NCBI RefSeq assembly: GCF_022870865.1
Contig: NZ_CP091508.1
Location: 372,001-436,000, forward strand
From: Uruburuella testudinis
GTDB taxonomy: Bacteria; Pseudomonadota; Gammaproteobacteria; Burkholderiales; Neisseriaceae
Direction of reading: 5' to 3'
Length of the DNA: 64,000 nucleotides
Below, in pieces: positions 24,959-35,733 of the stretch; position 1 is the stretch's first letter; each line of letters opens with the position of its first letter. The notes under the pieces were generated by a model. That model was not told the origin of the DNA and searched no databases. It saw nothing but the letters and a program-made list of their open reading frames with translations. The position numbers and the translations under genes were made by a program.

Positions 24959-26605
24959 TTAAGAAACCACCACGCCTTGGGCGCGTTGTTTTTCAATGGT
25001 GCGGTTGATATACCATTGTTGGGCGATGGTCAGGATGTTGTTGACTACCCAATACAATACCAAGCCGGCGGGGAAGAAGAAGAACATCACCGAGAATATC
25101 ATCGGCATGATTTTCATCATTTTTGCCTGCATCGGGTCAGTGGGCGGCGGGTTGAGGTAAGTTTGGATAAACATGGTTACCGCCATAATAATCGGCAGAA
25201 TAAACCAAGGGTCGGGGCGGCTGAGGTCGGTAATCCAGCCGATCCAAGGTGCTTGACGCAATTCTACTGATGAGAAAATCGCCCAATACAAACCGATGAA
25301 CACCGGAATTTGCAACAGCATCGGCAGGCAGCCGCCGAGCGGGTTGATTTTTTCGTCTTTATACATCTTCATCATGGCTTGTTGCAGCGCCATGCGGTCA
25401 TCGCCGAATTTTTCTTTCAATTCTTGCAGACGCGGTGCAACGGCGCGCATTTTCGCCATCGAGCGGTAAGAGGCATTGGTCAGCGGATACAGCACGGCTT
25501 TCACAATCACGGTCAGCAACACAATCGCCCAACCCCAGTTGCCGACAAAGTCATGCAGCTTGTTCAAGAGCCAGAATAAGGGCGAAGCAAAAATGTGTAC
25601 TTTGCCGTAATCTTTGGCCAATTGCAGATTATCAGCGATTTGGCTGATGGTGCTGGTGGTTTGCGGGCCGGCATAGAGCTCAATCGGGAAGTTCAGCCCG
25701 GCATTGTCGGCAATGGCAGGCAGCGGCACGCGCACGCCGGCGGTGTAGAGGTTTTCACCGCTGCGCTTGATATCGAGTTGGCAGGCGCCGTTGCTGCAAA
25801 CGGTTTGCCCGTCTTTGGGTTGCAGAATCCAGGTCGACATAAAATAGTGCTGGATCATGCCCACCCAGCCGGAATCGGCCTGGCGCACATAATCAGCCTG
25901 GTCGCGGCCGGATGTGAAGTCGTCATCTAAATCATCGAACGGCACTTTTTCAAATTTGCCGGCAGGTGTATACACCACCGGGCCGGTATAGGTGTGGTTG
26001 AAATAGCCTTCACCGTCGGGTTTGCCGTTATCGCGCAATACGCGGTAGGCTGCATCCAGTTTGACCGGCGCACCGCTGTGGTTGGTGACATCAAAGCGCA
26101 CGTTAATCAGGTAGCTGCCTTTGGTAAAGGTGTAAACTTTATCGATTTTCAGACCGTTGGTTTCAGGGGCGCTCAGGCGCACTTCCACGCTGTCGCCGTT
26201 GAGGGTGTATTGGCGCTGGGGTGCCTGAAAGGCCACGTCTTTCAAAATGGGCTGGCCGTTGGCATTTAACAACTCTGATTGGGCCACGTATGTATGGTTT
26301 TTGCTGCTGTCAAACAGCACGAAATCTTTGGTTTCGTCACTGCTGGCATTGTATTTCAGCAGAGTCAGCTGGCGCAGATCGCCGCTTTTTTCATCAATTA
26401 CTGCTTTTACCGTATCGGTGGTTACGGTAATCGGCGTGGTGTCGCCCAAAACAGGTATTGCGGTGGTGTTCGCCGTGGCTTGTTGCTGGCTTTGGGCGGT
26501 TTGTTGTTGCGCCGGCGTGGTGCGCGGTGTGGGAAATATTTTTTCCCAGCCGAGCAAAATCACCAGTGCAACGGCAAAAAAAGCCATAAGTCTTTTAAAA
26601 TCCAT
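24959..26605 (-). CDS. yidC: Membrane protein insertase YidC
   Basis: The protein has 548 residues. An N-terminal membrane helix (about 5-21), a large periplasmic domain (about 50-330), then the conserved five-helix insertase core (FVGNWGWAIVLLTVIVKAVLYPLTNASYRSMAKM, MYKDEKINPLGGCLPMLLQIPVFIGLYW, FFPAGLVLYWVVNNIL). The hydrophilic groove arginine is in KAVLYPLTNASYRSMAKMRA. It inserts membrane proteins alone or with SecYEG. Part of rpmH-rnpA-yidD-yidC. Confidence 0.97.
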   Translation of the reverse strand: MDFKRLMAFFAVALVILLGWEKIFPTPRTTPAQQQTAQSQQQATANTTAIPVLGDTTPITVTTDTVKAVIDEKSGDLRQLTLLKYNASSDETKDFVLFDSSKNHTYVAQSELLNANGQPILKDVAFQAPQRQYTLNGDSVEVRLSAPETNGLKIDKVYTFTKGSYLINVRFDVTNHSGAPVKLDAAYRVLRDNGKPDGEGYFNHTYTGPVVYTPAGKFEKVPFDDLDDDFTSGRDQADYVRQADSGWVGMIQHYFMSTWILQPKDGQTVCSNGACQLDIKRSGENLYTAGVRVPLPAIADNAGLNFPIELYAGPQTTSTISQIADNLQLAKDYGKVHIFASPLFWLLNKLHDFVGNWGWAIVLLTVIVKAVLYPLTNASYRSMAKMRAVAPRLQELKEKFGDDRMALQQAMMKMYKDEKINPLGGCLPMLLQIPVFIGLYWAIFSSVELRQAPWIGWITDLSRPDPWFILPIIMAVTMFIQTYLNPPPTDPMQAKMMKIMPMIFSVMFFFFPAGLVLYWVVNNILTIAQQWYINRTIEKQRAQGVVVS

Positions 26606-26763
26606 AGTTTTTTCCTGATGGTGCTTAAGGTAAGTAGGTGTGTGGCCGTGGTTTCAGACGGCCATTATATATAAACCGATAAAAAATAACAGGAAAACAC
26701 AGGTGTCTGCCGTATATTTATTTGGCCGGTATCGCGCCGTTATGGCGGTTTTCACCGGATGCC

Positions 26764-26976
26764 CTAAGGTACGGGATCGTGACCGTGGCCGCCGAAAGGG
26801 TGGCAGCGGGCGATGCGCTTGAGTGCCAGCCAGCCGCCTTTGAACGGACCGTATTTTTGCACCGCCTCTACAGCGTATTGCGAACAAGTCGGCGTGTAGC
26901 GGCAGCGGGGCGGAATCATCGGGCTGACGGCATATTGGTAAAACCGGATCAGCCCGAGCATCAGTTTGGACAGCAT
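26764..26976 (-). CDS. yidD: Membrane protein insertion efficiency factor YidD
   Basis: The protein has 70 residues and the YidD hallmark [40 protein letters not shown], with three conserved cysteines (C24, C31, C58). It sits between rnpA (1-bp gap) and yidC, the normal arrangement. Confidence 0.95.
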   Translation of the reverse strand: MLSKLMLGLIRFYQYAVSPMIPPRCRYTPTCSQYAVEAVQKYGPFKGGWLALKRIARCHPFGGHGHDPVP

Positions 26977-26977
26977 C

Positions 26978-27316
26978 TCAATGCGCCTCCATCAAGCGGG
27001 CGAGTTGCGCGCGCGCTTCAGCAACGTTGTCGGCATCAAAGGGTTGGCGCACCCGAACCACGAAATCATGCGGGGGCAGCGATGCCTTGTGGCAGCGGAA
27101 CCATTCGCGGATGGTGCGCTTCATATAGTTGCGCCGGTTGGCACGTTTGGCCGCTTTTTTGCTGACCACCAAGCCCAACCTGGGGTGTCCCAAGCCGTTG
27201 TCGCCCGATTGTAACACTTGCAATAAGGGGCGGCTGCGTTGATTTCTTAATGCAAAAACGGATGAAAAATCATCCGTTTTTAATAAGCGATACTGCTTGC
27301 CAAAGCGATTGTCCAA
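26978..27316 (-). CDS. rnpA: Ribonuclease P protein component
   Basis: A protein of 112 residues from a TTG start at 27316 ([17 protein letters not shown]), the position matching other Neisseria RnpA; an ATG at 27376 inside rpmH would extend it by 20 residues. The RNP motif is [18 protein letters not shown]. It binds RNase P RNA and aids 5' tRNA processing. Its start abuts the rpmH stop (TAAATTG), so the two are coupled. Confidence 0.9.
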   Translation of the reverse strand: MDNRFGKQYRLLKTDDFSSVFALRNQRSRPLLQVLQSGDNGLGHPRLGLVVSKKAAKRANRRNYMKRTIREWFRCHKASLPPHDFVVRVRQPFDADNVAEARAQLARLMEAH

Positions 27317-27317
27317 T

Positions 27318-27452
27318 TTAAACGGCCAAACGTTTGCGGCCTTTGGCGCGACGGGCGGCCAAAACGGCACGACCACCGCGGGTTTTTGAGCGAACCAGGA
27401 AGCCGTGGGTGCGTTTGCGGCGGGTAACGGAAGGTTGATAAGTGCGTTTCAT
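27318..27452 (-). CDS. rpmH: 50S ribosomal protein L34
   Basis: The 44-residue protein [17 protein letters not shown] ... is the standard L34, very basic and ending KGRKRLAV. The ATG at 27452 is preceded by AGGAAACAG. It begins the leftward rpmH-rnpA-yidD-yidC operon and is divergent from dnaA. Confidence 0.97.
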   Translation of the reverse strand: MKRTYQPSVTRRKRTHGFLVRSKTRGGRAVLAARRAKGRKRLAV

Positions 27453-27750
27453 GTCTGTTTCCTAAATTTTATCTGAAAATCAAACCGCAAATTACACCCG
27501 AATTTAAAGGTTTTGTCAATCAATATAAATGGTTTGCGCGTAAAAGCAGGCGCAGGCCGGGGTGTGCCGTTGCAATACCGTCACAACAATGTGTTGATGG
27601 CGGTTGTGGATAAACTTCGGTATAATCCGAAAATCTTTGCAGTAATGCTCGGGCCATCTGAAAAAAGATGGGCAGCATTGAGTTTAGTGCATTGATTTTA
27701 AATATTTTCAGACGGCATCCCGTTTGATTCCACCTTTGAGCAATAACCTC
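27453..27750. other. rpmH-dnaA intergenic region, probable part of oriC
   Basis: One perfect DnaA box (TTATCCACA on the minus strand, 27605-27613) lies 8 nt before a TATAAT (27621-27626) that may be the dnaA -10, suggesting DnaA autoregulation. Only one consensus box is visible by eye, so a complete origin is not proven here. An ATTTTCAGACGGCATCC near-DUS lies at 27703. Confidence 0.45.
27491..27519 (-). promoter_or_regulatory. Strong sigma-70 promoter of rpmH
   Basis: Minus strand: perfect -35 TTGACA (27514-27519), 17 nt, -10 TGTAAT (27491-27496), about 40 nt before the L34 start. Confidence 0.85.
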
Positions 27751-29295
27751 ATGACGCTTGCAGAATTTTGGCCGCTGTGCCTCCGACAACTTCACGACAC
27801 GCTGACGCCGCAACAGTTTGATACTTGGATTGCGCCGCTGACCGTGGGTGAAGAAAACGGCGTGTGGGTGATATACGGCAAAAGCCAGTTTGCCAGCAAT
27901 ATGTTGCGCAATCAGTTTGCCAAGGTGTTTGAAGCGGCGCGCGAGCAATGGGCGCCGACGCAGCAGGCGTTTGTGTTTAAGGCCGGGCGCGGTCAGGTTT
28001 ATGCGATGGCAGCGGCTGCAAAAGCGCCGGCTTCGGCGCAAACGCCCGAGCTTCCCGCTGCCGCGACCGCAGCAGCAGAAGCGGCTGGCCGGTCTGCCGT
28101 TCAGACGGCGGCCAAGGCGGCGGGTAAAAAAAGTGCTCAAGAAATTCTGGCTGAGCGTATGCGCCAGCTGCCTCCTGAAAGCAGCGCTTTGCAGTCTGAA
28201 CCGACCGAGAAACAGGCTGAAAGCCAAAAGCAAAAACACACACAGGCGCGCGCGCATGAAGCGCAGCGTTATGTGCAAACCAATTTGTCGTCAGACTATA
28301 CGTTTGCCACTTTGGTAGAAGGTAAGGGCAACCGCATTGCCGCCGCCGCCGCCCAGTCGATTGCTGAAAACCCGGGGCAGGGCTATAACCCGTTTTTCCT
28401 CTACGGCAGCACCGGTTTGGGCAAAACCCACCTGGTGCAGGCCATCGGCAACGAGCTGTTGCGCAACAAACCCGATGCCAAAGTGCGCTATATGCATTCG
28501 GATGACTATATCCGCAGCTTTATGAATGCCGTGCGCACCAACTCTTATGATGTATTCAAGCAGCAATACAAGCAATACGATTTGCTGATTATCGACGATA
28601 TTCAGTTTATCAAAGGCAAAGACCGCACCATGGAAGAGTTTTTCTATCTGTATAACCACTTCCATAATGAGAAAAAACAGCTTATTCTTACCTGCGATGT
28701 GCTGCCGACCAAAATCGAAGATATGGACGACCGGCTCAAGTCGCGTTTTTCATGGGGTTTAACGCTGGAGTTGGAGCCGCCCGAGCTGGAAATGCGGGTG
28801 GCGATTCTACAAAAAAAAGCCGAAGCGGCTCATGTGGATTTGGACGAACAGGCGGCATTTTTTATCGCCAAGCACATCCGCACCAATGTGCGCGAGCTGG
28901 AAGGTGCCTTCAAGCGTGTCGAAGCCCGCAGCCGTTTTTTAAAAAAACCGATCGATATCGATTTGGCCACCGAAGCCTTGCAAGATATCGTGGCCAGCTC
29001 GTATAAAGTGATTACCGCCGATTTGATTATTGACGCGACGGCGAAATATTACCGTATAAAAATCAGTGATATACTGGGCAAGAAACGCACCCGCCAAATT
29101 GCCCGCCCCCGCCAGATTGCCATGAGCCTGACCAAAGAGCTGACCAATCTGAGCCTGCCGTCTATCGGCGATGCATTCGGCGGGCGCGACCACACCACCG
29201 TGATGCACGGCGTGAAAGCGGTGGCCAAACTGCGCGCGGAAGACCCGGAGTTGGCGCAAGATTACGAAAAACTGTTGATTATCATCCAAAATTGA
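27751..29295 (+). CDS. dnaA: Chromosomal replication initiator DnaA
   Basis: A protein of 514 residues from the ATG at 27751 (MTLAEFWPLCLRQLHD), the start that matches other Neisseria DnaA. Domain I is followed by an Ala/Gln/Lys-rich domain II (about 90-180), an AAA+ domain with Walker A GSTGLGKT (219-226), Walker B IIDDIQF (D282, D283), and a C-terminal HTH with GGRDHTTVMHGV for DnaA-box recognition. 19 bp precede dnaN. Confidence 0.97.
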   Translation: MTLAEFWPLCLRQLHDTLTPQQFDTWIAPLTVGEENGVWVIYGKSQFASNMLRNQFAKVFEAAREQWAPTQQAFVFKAGRGQVYAMAAAAKAPASAQTPELPAAATAAAEAAGRSAVQTAAKAAGKKSAQEILAERMRQLPPESSALQSEPTEKQAESQKQKHTQARAHEAQRYVQTNLSSDYTFATLVEGKGNRIAAAAAQSIAENPGQGYNPFFLYGSTGLGKTHLVQAIGNELLRNKPDAKVRYMHSDDYIRSFMNAVRTNSYDVFKQQYKQYDLLIIDDIQFIKGKDRTMEEFFYLYNHFHNEKKQLILTCDVLPTKIEDMDDRLKSRFSWGLTLELEPPELEMRVAILQKKAEAAHVDLDEQAAFFIAKHIRTNVRELEGAFKRVEARSRFLKKPIDIDLATEALQDIVASSYKVITADLIIDATAKYYRIKISDILGKKRTRQIARPRQIAMSLTKELTNLSLPSIGDAFGGRDHTTVMHGVKAVAKLRAEDPELAQDYEKLLIIIQN

Positions 29296-29314
29296 TTACC
29301 CCGAAGGGACAAAC

Positions 29315-30418
29315 ATGTTGATTTTACAAGCCGAACGTGATGCCTTACTCAAACCCCTGCAAGCCGTTACCGGCATTGTGGAACGCCGCCATACCCTGCC
29401 GATATTGAGTAATGTGTTGCTGGAAAACCTGCACGGCCAAACCAACATTTTGGCCACCGATTTGGAAATCCAAATCAACACCATCGGCCCGCACAGCGAT
29501 GCCGAAGATTTCCGCATTACCACCAATGCCAAAAAATTGCAGGATATTTTGCGCGCCTTGCCGGAAAGCGCGTTGGTGTCGCTTGATTGGGCGCAAAACC
29601 GGCTGACCCTGAAAGCCGGCAAATCGCGCTTCAACCTGCAAACCCTGCCGGCTGAAGATTTTCCGCTGATGAGCGTGGGTGAAGAGGTGAGCGCTGTTTT
29701 CTCATTGCCGCAAGAGGCGTTTAAAAACATGCTCTCGCAAGTGCAATACAGCATGGCTGTGCAAGACATCCGCTATTATCTCAACGGCTTGCTGATGCAG
29801 GCCGAGGGCGATCAATTGCGGCTGGTGGCTACAGACGGTCACCGTTTGGCTTATTCGGGCACCACCATTGATGCCGATTTGCCCAAAGCCGAAGTGATTT
29901 TGCCGCGCAAAACCGTGCTCGAATTGTTCAAACTGTTAAATCAGCCGAGCGAACCGATTACAGTTGAGCTGCTCAATAATCAGGTGCGCTTCCGCTGCAA
30001 CGACACAATCATCGTGAGCAAAGTGGTGGACGGCAAGTTTCCTGACTTCAACCGGGTGATTCCGCTCGACAACGATAAAATTTTCTTGGTCAACCGCACA
30101 CAGCTGCTGGGTGCATTGGAGCGGGCGGCGATTTTGGCCAATGAAAAATTCCGCGGCGCGCGGCTGCATATCCAGCCCGGCCTGCTCAGCGTGGTGTGCA
30201 GCAACAACGAGCAGGAAGAAGCGCGCGAAGAGTTGGAAATCGCTTATCAGGGGGGTGAGCTGGAAGTGGGCTTCAACATCAGCTATCTGATGGATGTGTT
30301 GCGCAATGTGCATGCCGACGATATGCAGCTGGCGTTTGGCGATGCCAACCGCTCGACTTTGTTTACCATTCCGAATAACCCGAATTTCAAATATATTGTG
30401 ATGCCGATGCGGATTTGA
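29315..30418 (+). CDS. dnaN: DNA polymerase III beta subunit (sliding clamp)
   Basis: The protein has 367 residues in three clamp domains, starting MLILQAERDALLKPLQAV and ending YIVMPMRI, the standard beta-clamp C-terminus. RBS GAAGGG in the 19-bp gap after dnaA. recF does not follow; instead lysR and cidAB lie before gyrB. Confidence 0.97.
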   Translation: MLILQAERDALLKPLQAVTGIVERRHTLPILSNVLLENLHGQTNILATDLEIQINTIGPHSDAEDFRITTNAKKLQDILRALPESALVSLDWAQNRLTLKAGKSRFNLQTLPAEDFPLMSVGEEVSAVFSLPQEAFKNMLSQVQYSMAVQDIRYYLNGLLMQAEGDQLRLVATDGHRLAYSGTTIDADLPKAEVILPRKTVLELFKLLNQPSEPITVELLNNQVRFRCNDTIIVSKVVDGKFPDFNRVIPLDNDKIFLVNRTQLLGALERAAILANEKFRGARLHIQPGLLSVVCSNNEQEEAREELEIAYQGGELEVGFNISYLMDVLRNVHADDMQLAFGDANRSTLFTIPNNPNFKYIVMPMRI

Positions 30419-30430
30419 TTCGGATAAACC

Positions 30431-30476
30431 AACCAACAGGCCGTCTGAAAACATGTTTTCAGACGGCCTGTTGGTT
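30431..30476 (+). terminator. dnaN terminator: 46-bp perfect palindrome with paired DUS
   Basis: AACCAACAGGCCGTCTGAAA is mirrored exactly around ACATGT. The palindrome extends 7 bp beyond the uptake sequences on each side. Confidence 0.8.
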
Positions 30477-30616
30477 GGTGCGGTATTGAGTGCCGGAATG
30501 GGCATGATGTGTTTTTTAGGCGAAGCCCGCGCTGCCATACTGCTTACCATCACCGCCCGCAGCGAGGACAAATAGGTGTTGGTTGGTACGCCGGTTAAGC
30601 GTTTGCCAATATGTTA

Positions 30617-30656
30617 AGGCCGTCTGAAAACGGTGACAATGCAGTTTCAGACGGCC
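30617..30656. terminator. Second inverted DUS pair after dnaN
   Basis: AAGGCCGTCTGAAA and TTTCAGACGGCCTT around a 14-nt loop. The 30419-30888 gap contains these two hairpins and a family B repeat but no gene. Confidence 0.55.
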
Positions 30657-30734
30657 TTGCTTTGATGGTGTTGCCGATAACGGTGCATAACGCAGGTGTA
30701 GCGTGGGCTCCGCCCGCAAGCTTTCTGCTTAAGT

Positions 30735-30891
30735 TAAACCCATTCATAAAAGTAAGCGGACAAGGCGGCGAGCCAAAGACAGCATACATGTGCGGGGTTG
30801 GTTGGTTTGGTGTTTCAGCCTTGACGAAATCCGCTCTCTTCGAGCTCAGGCAGGTCGAGGCCGTTAGCTTCTTTATTATGAATGGGGTTTA
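30735..30891. repeat. Family B (Correia-like) repeat, complete long form (157 bp)
   Basis: Ends AAACCCATTCATAAAAGTAAGC and GCTTCTTTATTATGAATGGGGTTT are imperfect inverted repeats. The interior GGACAAGGCGGCGAGCC resembles the Correia core. Its right terminus supplies the stop codon of the adjacent LysR gene. Confidence 0.8.
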
Positions 30892-31785
30892 TGTTGATGG
30901 CATTGGAAATTGGCTGCGCACGATGTCGAGCCAGGCCCGTAATGCCGGGCTGGGTTGCTGGTGTTTTTTCCAGCCCATCGCCAGCTGCCAGCGGATTTCC
31001 GGCTGGGTTAGCGGCACGGCGGCAAAAATTTCGGGGTTCATGGTGCGGGTGTAATATTCGGGCAGCAGGGCGATGCCCATATGCCGCTCCACCATATTGG
31101 CGAGCAGATCCCATTGACTGGTGCGGCAGACTACATTAGGCGCGAAACCTTGTTGCTGGCAGGCCGTCTGAATCATGTCGTTGAGCGAGAAATTTTCGCC
31201 GAATAAAATAAAAGCTTCGTGTTGCAGGCTGCGTAAAGGCAGCGGGTGATTGTGGCGCAGGGCATCGCGGCGCATCAACACCATCAGGCGGTAGTCGCAC
31301 AGCGGTATCGAGTCAAATTCGCCGGACACCGGTGCCAGCAGCTGGCCGACATCCAGCTCGTTGTTGCGCAAAGCTTTTTCAATGGCCAGCGAGCCTTCTT
31401 CCAAAAACGATAATTCAATTCCCGGCCATGCCTGCCGGAAGGCGAAAAAAGCATCGGTCAGCAGGCGGCTGCCGAGCAGCGAAATGCCGATGCGCAAGGT
31501 GCCGGTTTTGATTTGACGGTAGTCGTGTATGTCTTGCAGCAGCAAATCGCGTTCGTGCAGCAGGTTGAGCGCATGGCGGTAGACTTGTGTGCCGATGGGC
31601 GTGGGGGTGACCTGGCGTTTTTTGCGGCCGCTTTCTTTATACAGCAGCGGTATGCCCAATTGTTGCTCCAGCGCCAAGATGATTTTGCTGACGGTGGGTT
31701 GGGTCAGGTGCAGTTTGTCGGCGGCGGCAGAGAAGCTTTGCAGCCGAACCACTTCAATAAAGCAATGCAGGCTTTTGAAATCCAT
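30889..31785 (-). CDS. LysR-type regulator, CidR-like
   Basis: The protein has 298 residues: a winged HTH (1-60, SFSAAADKLHLTQPTVSKIILALEQQLG) and a co-inducer domain. It is divergent from cidA/cidB, as CidR is in many bacteria, so it probably controls them. The stop TAA lies within the end of a family B repeat, so the last residues (MPST) may not be ancestral. The shared intergenic region holds a dyad GCATAATA/TATTATGC. Confidence 0.9.
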   Translation of the reverse strand: MDFKSLHCFIEVVRLQSFSAAADKLHLTQPTVSKIILALEQQLGIPLLYKESGRKKRQVTPTPIGTQVYRHALNLLHERDLLLQDIHDYRQIKTGTLRIGISLLGSRLLTDAFFAFRQAWPGIELSFLEEGSLAIEKALRNNELDVGQLLAPVSGEFDSIPLCDYRLMVLMRRDALRHNHPLPLRSLQHEAFILFGENFSLNDMIQTACQQQGFAPNVVCRTSQWDLLANMVERHMGIALLPEYYTRTMNPEIFAAVPLTQPEIRWQLAMGWKKHQQPSPALRAWLDIVRSQFPMPST

Positions 31786-31797
31786 TATTCCAATTCC

Positions 31798-31830
31798 GCA
31801 TAATATTGGGTTGAATAATTCATATTATGC
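31798..31830. promoter_or_regulatory. Putative operator between lysR and cidA
   Basis: The 8-bp inverted repeat GCATAATA ... TATTATGC (17-nt spacer) sits in the divergent intergenic region; a -10-like TATAAT for cidA follows at 31845-31850. LysR-type sites have this form. Confidence 0.5.
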
Positions 31831-31882
31831 AAAATCGGCACGCCTATAATCAAGCACATCTTTTCTCGAATCGGGTAAAAAC

Positions 31883-32275
31883 ATGGAAAAACTGATTCAA
31901 TTTGTGCGCATCGGTTGCCAATTGGCCATTGTTGGGGCGGTTTGGCTGCTGGCAGAGGGCATCTGCCGCATCACTGCGCTGCCGTTGTCGTCGGGCGTGC
32001 TGGGGCTGTTTATCATGCTGGGGCTGTTGGCAGGCGGGGTGGTTAAAGTCGGTATGGTCGGGGCGGGCGCCAAATGGGTGTTGGGCGAATTGGTGTTTTT
32101 CTTTATTCCGATTATGGTATCGGTGGTGCAATATCGCGATTTATTGTGGTCGCAGGGGTGGCAGCTGTTGCTCACCATTGCCGCCGGCACGGTGCTGGTG
32201 ATGCTCAGCACTGCGTTTACGCTGAATTATTGCTACCGCTTGCAACGGCGCTGGCATAAGAAATTCCATGCTTGA
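31883..32275 (+). CDS. cidA: CidA/LrgA-family holin-like protein
   Basis: The protein has 130 residues and four membrane helices (QLAIVGAVWLLAEGICRI, VLGLFIMLGLLAGGVVKVGMV, LGELVFFFIPIMVSVVQY, LLLTIAAGTVLVMLSTAFTLN). LrgA/CidA proteins act with LrgB/CidB in membrane permeability, murein hydrolase control and, more recently, pyruvate or by-product transport. The next gene is the B partner. Confidence 0.92.
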   Translation: MEKLIQFVRIGCQLAIVGAVWLLAEGICRITALPLSSGVLGLFIMLGLLAGGVVKVGMVGAGAKWVLGELVFFFIPIMVSVVQYRDLLWSQGWQLLLTIAAGTVLVMLSTAFTLNYCYRLQRRWHKKFHA

Positions 32276-32289
32276 AACGGATAGATAAT

Positions 32290-32985
32290 ATGGATGTTGT
32301 CGCCCTTTTATGCCTGTTGTGGACTTGTGCCGCTTATTTTGCCGCCCGCAAACTGCATGCGCGCAAGCCGCTGATGATTTTGTCGCCGGTGGTTACGGTG
32401 TCGGTTGCCACGGTGTTGCTGATGCTGTTGCTGCACATTTCATACGAGCGTTATCACCACTATACCCAAGGTATCGTTTTTCTGCTGGGGCCGGTAACGG
32501 TGGCGTTTGCGGTGCCGATTTATGAAAACCGCGAAGTGATTCGCCGGCAATTGCCGATATTATCGGTGGCGATTGTGGTGGGCATGCTGGTGGGGGTGGT
32601 CAGTGCCTTTGTGATGGCGCATTGGTTTCATTTTAGTGAAGAAGTGACCAACAGCCTGATGGCGCGTTCGGTGTCGACGCCGTTTGCAGTGGTGTTGGCC
32701 GGCCAGATCGACGGCTCGGCGGCGCTGGTGTCGCTGTTTACCATTATCACCGGGTTTGTCGGCATGATTTTCGGTGATTTAATTCTGGCGTTTTCACGCA
32801 TCCGTTATCATGTTGCCAATGGTGCCGCCTTGGGTAATGCGGCCCACGGCTTCGGCACCTCCCGCGCCGCGCAGCGGCATGAAACCGAAGGCGTAACCGC
32901 CAGCCTGACCATGATTTTGGCCGGCTTGTTTATGGTGATATTGGGGCCGGGCATGGTGCATCTGGTGGTTTGGCTGTTGTCTTGA
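32290..32985 (+). CDS. cidB: CidB/LrgB-family membrane protein
   Basis: The protein has 231 residues from the ATG at 32290, 14 bp after cidA; an upstream TTG at 32272 overlapping the cidA stop is possible. It has about seven membrane helices and the LrgB signature region (NSLMARSVSTPFAVVLAGQIDG; NAAHGFGTSRAAQ). It works with CidA. It lies between dnaN and gyrB, an unusual place. Confidence 0.92.
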   Translation: MDVVALLCLLWTCAAYFAARKLHARKPLMILSPVVTVSVATVLLMLLLHISYERYHHYTQGIVFLLGPVTVAFAVPIYENREVIRRQLPILSVAIVVGMLVGVVSAFVMAHWFHFSEEVTNSLMARSVSTPFAVVLAGQIDGSAALVSLFTIITGFVGMIFGDLILAFSRIRYHVANGAALGNAAHGFGTSRAAQRHETEGVTASLTMILAGLFMVILGPGMVHLVVWLLS

Positions 32986-33090
32986 ACCGGTGCAAAAACG
33001 GCAACGGCTGTATCGGGTATTAGCTGAAAAAACATTCAAAATCAGGTATAATTCAAAGATTATGCGCCTGATTTCGTGATGATGAAATCC

Positions 33091-33123
33091 AGGCCGTCTG
33101 AAAATCCTTTCAGACGGCCTTTT
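33091..33123. terminator. Inverted DUS hairpin after cidB
   Basis: AGGCCGTCTGAAA faces TTTCAGACGGCCTTTT, with a short loop and T-run, 105 bp after cidB and 70 bp before gyrB. Confidence 0.7.
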
Positions 33124-33139
33124 CAAAGAAGCGTTTTGA

Positions 33140-35587
<2,448 letters not shown>

Positions 35588-35602
35588 TGACGTGATTTGA
35601 GT

Positions 35603-35641
35603 AAAGGCCGTCTGAAACAGCAAAGGTTTCAGACGGCCTTT
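35603..35641 (+). terminator. gyrB terminator (paired DUS)
   Basis: AAAGGCCGTCTGAAAC and GTTTCAGACGGCCTTTT around an A-rich loop, 16 bp after the stop. Confidence 0.75.
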
Positions 35642-35657
35642 TGATTGCCGTTTGCTT

Positions 35658-35713
35658 TATACCCATTCACAAAAATAAGCCAACGCGTTAGCTTATTTTT
35701 GTGAATGGGTATA
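35658..35713. repeat. Minimal family B repeat: 56-bp palindrome of two termini
   Basis: The two family B ends (TATACCCATTCACAAAAATAA and its mirror) are joined by only about 10 bp. It folds into a 23-bp-stem hairpin between convergent gyrB and pyrD. Confidence 0.85.
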
Positions 35714-35733
35714 AATTAAACAGCCATCAGATA

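Noticed and set aside
27453..27750. Full oriC with a DnaA-box cluster
   Set aside because: Only one perfect DnaA box was found by eye; kept as a low-confidence regional note instead of a defined origin.
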